Assembly (NCBI GenBank): GCA_964036295.1
Contig: OZ038463.1
Location: forward strand, 17,285,069-17,349,068
Source of the DNA: Plumapathes pennacea
Lineage: Eukaryota; Cnidaria; Anthozoa; Antipatharia; Myriopathidae
Direction of reading: 5' to 3'
DNA: 64,000 nucleotides
Numbering within the stretch: position 1 is the first letter of the stretch; each line of letters opens with the position of its first letter. Position numbers and translations under genes: made by a program. Shown in pieces: positions 31,160 to 43,300 of this stretch. Under the pieces are notes generated by a model. That model ran no database searches. It was not told the DNA's origin and was given only the letters and a program-made list of their open reading frames with translations.

Positions 31160-31365
31160 TTAACTCTTTTACTCCCATGCTCAACATACAGAACCTCTCG
31201 ACCTTTCAAGAAGGAAATTTATGAGTGATGTAATGAAAATCAATTGTTCAATCAACTCTTTCTGAGCAAGGTTTCAAAAACCAACTTCTCCTTATTGTAT
31301 GATATATTTCTGGTGAAAAACTGAATGAGAAATTAAAGTTAATCACTTGGGAATGAAAGAGTTAA
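31160..31365. mobile_element. MITE, TIR TTAACTCTTTTACTCCCA
   Basis: Ends TTAACTCTTTTACTCCCA and TGGGAATGAAAGAGTTAA. The interior aligns with 34822-35031 (shared ACCTTTCAAGAAG, TTATTGTATGATA). The terminal TTAA/TA context suggests a TA-targeting family. Confidence 0.65.
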
Positions 31366-33068
31366 CGTGCTCTGCTTTTGAACGACTGGCTACAACATTT
31401 TGACCTTGATCAGTCCACCACATGCATCTACTGACTAATTTGTATTTGCTGGGACAATAGACCGAGACGAGACTAAGTGTCTCGAGGAAATGTTACAAAT
31501 TACTTTGGGGATCATCGCCAGAAATTTCAGACATCCGGTTGCGACATCTCGGAAGAGGCATCAGGTTTCACGCTGACAGCCGCTCAAGAAATAACAAAGA
31601 AATGTATGGGATCTGATAATAAATTGTGCTTTTCGCTTAACTGAAGCACGTTCGTAAAAATGTCTGGGCAGCATTCGGAAGAGGAAAGCTTCCTAAACAC
31701 AACAGTACAAAAAATATTTATCTCCGGTAAAATTCGATGTGTACTTTTTTGAATTTAAAATTTCGGCCGACGTAAGAAGGGATTGATAGCAGAATACGCT
31801 CAAAACCGGCTACTGTCACTTTTTAAGCTGCATTTAATACAAGAACCTTGGGTAAAACGCAAAATGTCTACCCCGTACCTGATTGTCGAAGGATTGAACA
31901 TCTCCTGTGAAGCCTCAGTCAGTCCCGTGGAGCAAATTCGATGTGTACTTTTTGTGTTTGAATTTGCAGTTCACAGCCAGCCATGGCGAATACCTCCCGT
32001 GAAATACGTTGACTTCGGATGTTGATATTTTGGGCTGGGAAGCTCCAAATCGCATGAAAATTGTACCAAACGAAAGCTAATTTCAACTAGGTCGTTCAGC
32101 GGCACGTCTCCTAAACGTAGCAGTCTCTTTTTGAACCGGAGAAACCCATCCCTCCCCCACCCCACTGAGGCAAAGTACGTAACAATGTTGAATGTGTGAA
32201 TGGCGCATGCTCATACCGCACGCCGCTGGGAAAGACCGGAAGCAATCGTGGACGCAAAATGTCCGGAATTTCTGGCGATGGATACAATCGAAGCTCTCTG
32301 GGCATACACTCTCCTAATCAATCAGCTTTAGATACGGACGCCTCTACGAAACCCCGCTTAAACTCTAGCTCTGTCAAACTCTGTACAGTATTTATGCATT
32401 CTCGTAAGCGGACCGTTCCAGTTACGACACGTTTACCCCTTCCCAAGGGTGTCCGCTTACTGGAGCTTCAATATTGTATTAAATCCATGCGATATTGTAC
32501 TGAAGGCGAGGGAGATGGGTTTTTGTGAGATAAATTAGTCTTCATAGGTCCGCTTTTGAGGACCATAAAACGGACGGGTGTTCAACAGGCCATCCATACC
32601 TAAGACCCCATGATATTGTGTTATCAAAAAAGTACACCTCGTCCAAGATTTACAAATCATCAACGCAAATGTCTTTGTCAAACCTATGGAATTATTTGTT
32701 TTGCTACCAAAAATTCTAAAAATGTTTAGACTCGTGTTTACAACAAGACGAACTGTAAAAACGTGCTTCATTGCGTTTGATTTTCAGAGACCGGAGAATG
32801 GAGGTTCTCCGGTACGCAAAAAAAGGGACTGTGGTTGTGAGTTCAAGTGCCTTTTTGATAGATTGATCATGTGGTGCAGTTATCCTAGATTTATCACCCA
32901 TAGAGTGATTGGAAATCCGTATCTAACTATGTAGTTCTTCCAAACACTTGGCAAGTGAATCGATCGCGAGCAAAATCCAAGGGCAAAACTACGGGCTTTG
33001 AACGTGTACATACGTAATAATTACACATCAATCTTACAGTAGTGTTACAACTTGTTTGTAATATAAAA

Positions 33069-33174
33069 GCCGTATCACACGAGACAATTTTTCCTGCAAC
33101 TTGTCTCGCAAAGCTGACGACAGCACTGGCGTTGCGTTGCAAGTTGCAAAAAGAATTGTCTCGTGTGACATGGC
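33069..33174. mobile_element. About 106-bp fold-back element
   Basis: GTATCACACGAGACAATTTT at the left pairs with AATTGTCTCGTGTGACATGG at the right, and TGCAACTTG pairs with CAAGTTGCA further in. Confidence 0.6.
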
Positions 33175-34346
33175 CTTAAGTTTCTTGCTAGTTTTGTTCT
33201 TGTTCTTGTTTTAACCTGCAAACTGCAGATTTGGCTCTCCGCCTTCCGATGTATTTCTGGAAGCCTCTATATCAAATTGATGTAGTGTTTAAAACAACGC
33301 AGCTCTCTTGTTCAAGATGGCGGGCACGTCTTCATCAATGAAAGTTTGCAAAGAGTTATGGGATTTTGAATCCTGATTGGCTGGACAAGATGACGTCCGA
33401 TATCAGTGTAAGCCAAAAGCGGAGAAAATGATAAAAATGGCCAGTTTTGGGAGTCCGTACGGTAGAAAAAATCTAGAAAATTCTCAGAGGAATTGTATGG
33501 GAAAGTTCGCTGGGTGGCAAGTCTTAGAGATGCAATCCAAGTACAAACACTCTTAATTTTGGCGATTTGAATATGCTATCATTGTATGCTTAATAATGTT
33601 AAACTGCGTTTTTCATCTCTGAAGATCGTATTGCCCTTAGACGTCATTTGACGGTGACTAAGTCACGTGAAAAGCGCTGTAAAAGGTCTCACTACACTAA
33701 GTTGACTAGGTTATAACTCAATATACATTTCAAGGTGTATTTTGGAAGTTAGAACCAAGAAAACTGACTTCAAAATAATAAATGTACCCATGATGTAAAA
33801 ATGAACAAATACAAATCTCAAGTGCATTGCTGCAACAGTATTTGACCGTGGTATTCGAATTATTACAAGCCTTGATATTGAATAATTTTCCTGGCATCAA
33901 ACTAGTTGTAGATTTCCCGCCCAACACCATGTTGGATATTATTATGGCAAAGGTTTATCCGTATTGTTCGCAACTTAATATTTGTTCTCGAACATTATGG
34001 GCAACCAACAACGCGAAATACAAATTTCAGCAACCTATGGCGTCACAAGTGATGTTAGATGACGGCGCCCTGAAAATCCAAATGCGTCTTGAATCGGACC
34101 ATCGATGGCATCCGGTATACAATTCACGAAAATTTAAACTCAGTGATAATCGATACGGAGCGTTGAGAACAAGTGGTATTCTTTTTTCTGAAGGATCCCT
34201 TTAACATGTGCAAACTAAAGCTGTTTTGACTTCTAAAATACACTTGTATACGCTTGTTGAGCTGGCCCTACGTGATTTTAAAAACTTAGATGTCGAAAAA
34301 GTTAAAAGTTGAGAAACATTTAGGGGAACCTGGCTGGTTGGAGCAT

Positions 34347-37300
34347 TTAGTTCTCAAGGGCTTCATTCTGGTTGGCAGGTTGGACCGGAATCTCTATGGC
34401 CTCAACTTTTTTACTGGTGCTGCTTGAGAACTGACACAGACCAAAAATCTGGGTCTTCTTAGCGTTCCACTTTTCCTTTACCTATTGAAAAAAGGGACCG
34501 TATTATAGCCACACTAACTTATAGATTACATACTCTTTGACAGTGATATCATATTTGAAACTACCTTTGGATCACTTTGACCGTGGCAAACTAAGATGAG
34601 AAATCCCTGAAAATATCAAAGGAAGATACACAAATGAAAAACGATCAGAGATAAGGATGAGCAGTTTCTGCGGTGCAAAAATTAAAAAGGGGATTATGGG
34701 AAACATAACTAAAATATTACAATTAACACAGTCACTCTAATACGTCTGCAATGATGTTTTCAAGTCACAAATTACTCGAGTGTTTGTACCTGGCTAAGTT
34801 CACAAGACCGTGTTTTATATCTAACCCTTTCACTCGTACGTTCAAAATACAGATTCTCCCAACCTTTCAAGAAGAAAATATAAGAGTGATGTAGAGAGAA
34901 CTTATAGTTAAATCAGCTTTCATCCGCGCAAGGTATCAAAAGCCAAGTTTTCTTTATTGTATGATAGATTTCTTGTGAGAAAGCTGAAGGAGAAAGTTGA
35001 AGTTGATTATTCTTGGGAGTGAAAGGGTTAACTTACACGTTACACAACACAAATAGTTGTGCTGAAAAAAATGTTCTGTTTTCTTCATTTTATAATAATG
35101 GTTTACCTGCATGGAGTTCAGCACAGTGAAGATATAGTCGAACTCGATCCCAAGCCCTGCAAGCCTCAGCAGTCCAAAAACCCACGTGATACCAAGCAAC
35201 GGAAGTAGAATGACACAGGACCTGGCGCAGCGCCTAAAAATGAACAAGGCAAGAATCCATTAAAGGTCTTATGACCGCACAATTTACGCTATTTTACAGA
35301 ATAAAGGTAATATGCTAATATACAAGGGAAGAATGACAGAGAAGCTGTATGTATGTATCGTGATGTACTTTATAACAACATAAGGGTGCAAATAAAAAGC
35401 AGGAAAGCAAATAGTTAGAAAGTAAAAATGAAGATGAGAATCTTAGCGAACAAATATATCTATTTGAAGGACCACGTTTGTGTGAAATAAAAGGAAGAGT
35501 AATAAAGTCAAGAAATATAAATTGTGTGCAGTGTTTACATAGCCTGATGCAAACACTCGAGTGAGTTTGGGAGAACTCGAAATTTGTGTGAACCTTAGCA
35601 ACCGCGCGATATTTATATTGTTTATTAAATAAACGTGCTCCAGATCAGTATAACACATTTTATATGTTACATAGCCGTATGCAAACACTGCTGGGAACCA
35701 ATCAGAGCGCGCGTTCATAAAATATTGTTTTTACCACTCAAAAATATAATTCATGTCTTCGCGCCGTCGTGTAATATTCTCTATATATAAGTATTATTTT
35801 TCAAACAATATTAAATACTGACCGCAGCTTCTCCAACTCAGTGTCTTGGCTGTGCTTTCTGCGGAACAGCACGAGGACGACGCAGCAAAGAACAGCAATG
35901 TTGACCTGGTGTAAGATGACACGTGAATTTGAAACTAAAATAATTTAGAATAGTAGGTTGGTTGTGATCGTCCGGGTGGGAGTAGTCTCCAGGAAACTTG
36001 TGACAAGTTGTTGGTGAATGACGTTTCAACTTCCTTAAGGGAAGTCATCTTCAGAGTCAAGTGAAGGATTCGTCAGATGGTGGTCTATTCACACTCCTGG
36101 GTTCTAACAATTTGCTATAATTTAGAATCGTATCAAGTAGAGTTAACTTCAAACATACCAGGATAACAAATGCAAGAAATCCTACAAAGACCCAGATCAC
36201 GTGATGCTTCATTGACAACCAGCAGCTAAAAACAAAAATATTTTGAGTGCGCCGTTAAACAAACAGTACATCCATTTTACCACTGAATTTACTAAAATAA
36301 CAACTTACATGTCCTCGCCGATATATCCTCTGATATCGTTGTCCGCACCAAACCAACCAATGAGAATGGACACCCCGACGCACACCAGAGGGAATCCTGG
36401 GTAATTGATTGCTATCAGTTAGTTACGCAGATTTACCCTACCATCTAAATCAGAAAAAAACTAGGGTACTTTTGTTTACATTGTTTCCAGATTTTAAACT
36501 TTTCTATCTGTCTATGTCTTCGTCTGCCAAATACTGGTTCTCGGTTTCAGCAAGGATTGGCGAGTACAAAGTTATCTTGATACAAAAATAAACAATTCAT
36601 AAATTAGTATAAAAGTATCAGTGCAAATCAGTCTGGAAATACACAACCTTCAGTTTGCATTTAGCTTTGCTTTCTTATCCATTTTCGTAAGCTCTTCGAC
36701 TAGATTATGCTTACTTTTATCTAGACGCTTCGCACCTTTCACGTTTCGAAATATTTCACTTCCGGCCCTTGTCACGTACAGCATAGTGAAGCCTTGCCAT
36801 TTACTGTAACTTATGTCGCAAGACATTCCCCGTGATTAAGTCGATTGAATATTTATGCTAAAATCGAAATATAGAAGAGGTCCTGTGTGGCGAAATAGAT
36901 TATTTCTCACTGACAAGAACCAAAGATTATATATTCAGAAATATTGTACACGTTATCGATGGGTCGAGAGGTCTGGGAACCAGCATTGACTTGCCCCGGG
37001 TAGGCGAATTATCCCTGGCGAACCGTTTACAAGGGTTATCTCCTTATAAAATGGCGTCGATAACTTACCCCACGCAAACAAGTAGCACAATGGCATGTTC
37101 AGAGGTAAAGGAAAAACTGTTGTAACCTTGTGGTAGAGCTGAATCCCTTCAATTAACGTCCAGCAGAATACAACCAAGAACAAATACTGGATAAGAGACG
37201 CAGCGACAACGCAGCCAATCTGCGGATTACAGACATTTATTACGGTAAATTGATAATGTCGAGTGAAATGTGTATTGTTTTTTATGCTCGAGCTCCATTA

Positions 37301-40300
37301 ATATGCTTGATACATTTTTTCTGAGAAAATAAGTCTGCTTTAGTCAATAATTTAACTAGAAATACGATAATCGCAGATACCCCCTCGCTCTGCCATTGAT
37401 TGGACTTCTACTTTGGTACTGCTCAACAAGAGCAGCCTTTGTTTTACCAAAATGTTAATTCAATCTTTTCTTTGAAGTCAAGTGCTACACGCAAAGGAAG
37501 GAGCAAAAGAATAGTGTGTGTTATACTTTTGCGTTGAAAAAAGAGTCAATTGCGGGATGCCGTACGTATTTCCCAAGGTCGGCACGTCAATTATTAAGCA
37601 CGTTCTCAAAATTTAATACTAAAATTTTGAAGTTGGTCGGCCGCCGTAGTACGGGAAAAATGGAACACTGATTTTCCATTATTGAATTCATAGACAGTAC
37701 AATTAAATAGGCTTCCTGTGCAATTTTTTTACTCTGGACTCCATGTACCAGACTCAGGCATACATATTTAATGAGCTCGAATTGTTTTGTATGTGAACCC
37801 GCTCAAAACAGCACAATTTCTCCCAGAATCAAAGCAATACTTGAACGGTTTACTTCAAGTTATACACGAGTTTCAAACCTAGTCATACTTCACATGGCTT
37901 GTGAACAATTCTCGCTGCAATCACCGCGCGTCAGATTACAGCATTTGTTACAGTTAGTCTTGAAAGAAAAAAAGACTAAATCATTCAAGACTCCATGTTC
38001 CGATTGCTCTGAGGAAATACGGTAGTCGAAACTGGCAACAGAAGCGTATTAAAACAACACTTCGAGGGAAAATGATCAGCATACAGATTTTATTACATTC
38101 TTAAAGTTATCGAGTTACAAGATACGGGATAGAATCTCCACGGACCGAATATATTTGTCACGGTGATTGTTTGTATGATTTCCACTGACTGACCTCTGTT
38201 GCATGTCCTTTCTGAATAAGATCTGATCAAAACGGCGTCGGCGATTTGCTTTCAGGCGCTGTTTCCGTTGCGGAGTCGTTTTTTCAGCACGCTTCTGTTC
38301 ATGATGCTTTCGGTCATAACAGGATTGTCGTCTTTTGTCGAGGCGGATTTGGCACTGTTCGATTGTTTCACGATTTCGCCTTGCCCGTGCTTGTTCCCTT
38401 CTCTTCCAAAGACGAGTTTCACGAGACTTTTGTGTTTCAAGTTTTTCAGTTTTCAAATTCATTTTCATGAACGCAGTTTATACGATATTTGTCGCTTCAA
38501 TCGTTCAATCTTATCAGTAAAACTACAGCGGGACACGTGATCGATCCTTTGTCGTTGCTTAACGCGGATGGCCCTGGGGACAAGGTCGTACGCCAGACTG
38601 ACAGACACACGAACAAACTCATTGCGAGATGAAGACCCTCTTGGAGTCCCCAAATAAGGCGCTACTACTGCATTAGCGTCGTGATTATTACCCTCGCTTC
38701 GCTCGGGGACAAAATGCGTCAATCAACCAATTAAGAGTAGAACTGTACGTCCCTGGTCACACGTTATAAGACAAGTCTTTGTCGTAGATGTAAATTGTAC
38801 TTTACAGTGTCAGTATTCTTATTATACATTGGCCTTACCAAGTTTTTAAAGAGATCGATTCCAGCGAGAAACGCTATCTGCGCCAGTGTTAGTGCGGTGA
38901 CAAGATTCATTCGAATACGAGGGCGCTGTTCTCTTAAATCCCTGAAGAAATATATAACATAATCAGACAATGTGGTTTTAATAGTTCTGTTGCAGCCAGA
39001 GGTCACAATAAAATGACATTAAAATTACCGCGGTAGCTTTAGTAACTATTTTCACAAAATCCTGTCTTTGGCAAAGGTTTGCGATGTTTTTGGACTTGAG
39101 GTAGCCAAAGCGTTAGGTACTAAATTGTGGGTACTGCTCAAAACATTGTATACCGTCAGTGCAACATCACCTTAACGAAGCAGAGCAAGCAGTCATGTTT
39201 GTCAAGTTGGATAGGAAAGTTTAACTTACGCCCATTTCCATTGGGTTATCAAAGAGAGAATGTTTCCCAAAATCGACAAGCTGATACCGATATGCGTTAT
39301 GATTTCTAAAGCCATCTCATGATCCTCGGGAATCTGCGTTGAGAATATAATTTGTGATAACTTTAAGAAAAGCAAACGCTGCTTTATTAGCAACAAATGC
39401 AACCTCTTTCCCAGGCTCTTTCATCTCCCGGCCCCTGTGCGACACACATGGGGATAGGTATATATAGTACGTATTCCTTATAAGGCACAACCGAACGAGC
39501 AAATACCTGACCCTGATGAGCAAATGCATTGCCCCAATGAGCAAATACGCAACCTTGAATAATAATTAGCCGTAAATTGAATTGATGCGAGTGAGATATA
39601 CATATACATATCGAAAATTACGGCCTAACCCTGACAATAACCCTAATCCTAACCCTAAACCTAACCCTAACTCTAACCCTAACCCTTACCCTAACCCTAA
39701 CCTTAAATCTAAGTCTAAATTATAATCCAAACACTGTTTATCCAGTTGCAAAGTTACGGCTAATTATTATTCAATGTCACGAATTTGCTCGTGCGCCACG
39801 TATTTACGGCTAATTATTATTCAAGGTTGCGTATTTGCTCATTGGGGCAATGTATTTGCTCATTAGGATCAGGTATTTGCTCGTCCGGTTGTTCCATATA
39901 TGGAATACGTACTATAAATACAGATGCACATGGGAGGTGTTAACTTTCTATATATATAATTTTTTCCTTCCCCAGTAGACAAAGTAAGGTAAATTTCTGA
40001 CTTAACGGCCCCTCCCTTTGTTTCCTTCTTTGCAACCAGCCAGATTCTGGCCGACACGTGACCAGCCTGAACCAGGGTCTTTCTTCGGGGGCGGGGGCCG
40101 GGAGATGAAAGAACCTGGGAACGAGGTTGATCACCGAGGTAGGGAGAGATTCATTCAGTTCTCACGGCGGTATTATCACTATTACAATTAATGATCATTT
40201 CACTGCCCATTGTTTTCTGTAGTCAAACTAAAAATATAACGTCATTAACACCGAGGTTTAACCCCACCTCGCTCAACAATAAACATCATCTTAAGAGCGT

Positions 40301-43300
40301 TTGAGGTTGAGTCAGTTTCGACTATAGTATATATATACCTTTGATCCTATTAATGTTAAGAAAAGAAACTATCTTTGCATGGCGTTTAACAACAGCTTAG
40401 TGTGTTATATGACGTCTTTGGGATTTCAGCCAACCGACATATGGGTTGACGGACACGGATTTCAACTTAACCCAAGCTACCTAAACGAGAATTTGTTTGA
40501 TATGATACAGTGAAGAATCAAGCACTGATTCATTTACTCTTCATCAAAGAACAAGAACCCAACTAAAAATAGTGTTTGTGGGAATATTTGTTGGAAAAGC
40601 TAAAGTTAAATTTCAGTAGAATTAATAAAACGCATACGTTTCGAGCTGTCTACATATCCAACACGTCATTTAACCCCTCCATACGGTGCCCATGCATACA
40701 TAATTTGTAATGTCTCGTTGAGGTTAGCGAATAATACCAGCCTCAATTCCTGGGAATGATGGAAGGTTCTTTTAGGGCTTGGGCGTCCAGGATTCAGGCA
40801 CATCCCTTATTAAAATGTTATTTTATTAAAAGATTGCCGGATTTAGGTGCCGTATTTTTTATGCTTTTTTCTGGTGAAAGATTAAATCGGCTTTTAAGAC
40901 TTTTCACCCCATCAAGAAAGAACTTAAATTGGATGTTGTTATTCCCTCGGATGAGGTTGTGCTCACTAATATATCTGAGATTGTGTTTTCGTTTACGGCA
41001 GCTTTGAAACATTAATGTTCGTGGAGATCACCGAAATTGGTAGCCGGGTACATTAACTTGATTCGGATGTTTACTTAGGTCAGTTTCAATCCTGCTTTAA
41101 AGGCCTTTTGGCTGGAACTCTGCAGGCTCTTGTTCTGCCAAGGAAAGGAAATCGGTTTATTATATAGACACGAGTGTTTTACTGGAAAATATACCGTGCG
41201 TAAAATCCATACGAAACTACATCCGGGACCCGAGTGGCGTATTTTCCATATCCTCACTAGTGAGGATATCGTTGGCATCATTTCCCGCTTTTGCACAGCC
41301 GTTGTTTGTGCAATTTCTCGTAAAACACTCGTGTCTTATATAATAAAAAGAAAATTACACGGCGACTTGAAGATATGGATTTTATTTTCTCGTGGTAAAA
41401 ACAATATTTTTACTCACTCGCGAAGCACTCGTTCGTAAAATATTGTTTTTACCACTCGAAAATAAATTTCATATCTTATTGCGCCGCCGTGTTACTGTAA
41501 TATCCTCTATTTATTACACCAGATATAAAAAAATATATATATATTAAGTAAAATTTTCTGTCACTTTATGCCTCAGCCCAGGCCTGATGTGAAGCGGACA
41601 TGTATCCACTGGCTAGCCACAATATTGAAGAATCGTACACTATCCATGATTCATATCAGCATGCTCCCATTTCCTTGCGCGTGGGGTAGCAAAGATGTCA
41701 TTCTAAAATTATCCACCCTTAATACATAAATATAGGCTTAAAGTTCTTTGTGGTAACCATAGATCCCGCATGAGGGCAAAGTTAATTACTTTTCCACCTA
41801 CGCATACAGGAAGACATTAGACAGACAGTCGCTCTGACATAATAAAAATTTGAATGAAACAAAAAAAAATAAACATTTTTTCCACAGGTTTCTTGGCAAA
41901 ATACAATTTCAATCAAAAATCAATTGCTTTATAAACTATAATGCATCCGTGGGTACACACCTTTTATATACCAAATTGCAGTTTGCATTTTATTTTAAAA
42001 GTCCTAGACAAAACTGCGGAAACATAAAAAGGGACTCAGTCCTTTTGAAAACCGCATAATTTCAAACTTCAAATTAGTGTACCGCAAGGCCGAAAGATGT
42101 CAGTACCATTCTTGGACACTGGAAGCTCAAACCTTACTGTGTTCTGAGATGCATACATTACGTTTAAACATGGCGCTTTTTCACAAACTACAAGCACAAA
42201 GCCAGAGCTTGGCGGTTTATGGACGAATGCAAGGAAATAGCACTGAGTCCTTCCTCGTGAGTAAAGATGGCCGCACAGGCCCCCGAGCTAGCGTAACTTT
42301 AATGGGCAATCTCGACGTGACGTTCTATCAACACTAAGAAACCTCTCAGACCAAAGACACAGTGCCGTTCCATAGTCTATGTTCTTTAGCAGCTGTGTTT
42401 ATAGCATCAATTCAACAGAAAATACTGTTGTGAAATATAATAATTATATGTAATACCTTGTATTTAAAGTTATTTCGTGCAATGACCTGTTTAAAGTTGA
42501 ATGTTTTTAAAAATGTTTGGATGATTTTCTTTGGCTTCACGAAGCCCCTCTTATTAAAAATTGACGTGCTATTCGCAATTTCGGACATAGAATTTGGATA
42601 AAATATTCTATTATCAGTATATACCATTTGCATAAAACTAGAAGAGTATGGCAATAAATGGCTGCAAAGCCTTAGAGAAAGAAATAAGCACTTTCATGCT
42701 GTTTTTGAACGTACTTAACAAGACCTATATTTCTTCACGTGCAGCTTTAATTTGCACACGGAAAAATACAGCAGTGGAATGGTTAACTGAAACGGTCAAT
42801 TTCGCGGTGCAGATCCGAGGCAATTCATAAAAACATTGAGTCACATATATATCTGGAAACTTTGACCTCTTTGTGGGTTATCACTTATTAAGAGGAATTC
42901 AGCCTAAGACAGCATCATTGAGGGCTCTGAACACGAAGCAATTTTACAATTTGAAATTGAAATAAAAAGCAAATACGATTAATGAATTGTGCCAGTCGAG
43001 CGAGCGTGACAGGTGGATTGGTGTGTGTTTGGTAATATATAGACAATCACCGAAAATAGTCAATATGAGAAAAACTTCTAGAATGATGGAGAATAGTTAA
43101 CTACTAGAAATACGATATTCGCAGAAGCCCCACGCCCTAATCGATTACGTATGACACTACTGGGTAGAGCTCTCATGTATGCTTACACCACACACCAGCC
43201 CTCAATATTGTGTTATTAAAATGTAAATGAAAGCAGATGACAATATATCAGCATTTACATGATATAGGGATGTGGTTGCATACATCTCAGAGGTTTTTGA

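Larger units (their letters stand above)
27469..34346. other. Intergenic stretch between paralogs A and B
   Basis: No gene I can support in about 6.9 kb. Visible items are a LINE-like A-rich tail in antisense (31050-31085), two related MITEs (31160-31365, and 34822-35031 just beyond), and a fold-back at 33069-33174. An ATGGCGGGC start context at about 33317 opens only 20 codons. A 125-codon plus ORF at 33827-34204 resembles no family I know; it may be real, but codon-level evidence is lacking. Confidence 0.5.

Noticed and set aside
33827..34204. 125-codon plus-strand ORF as a gene
   Set aside because: No family resemblance, splice signals or promoter context that I can point to. Length alone is possible by chance in this window.
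39624..39715. Chromosome end or fusion point suggested by CCCTAA repeats
   Set aside because: The array is short, degenerate and centred inside nested inverted repeats within an intron, with genes on both sides.
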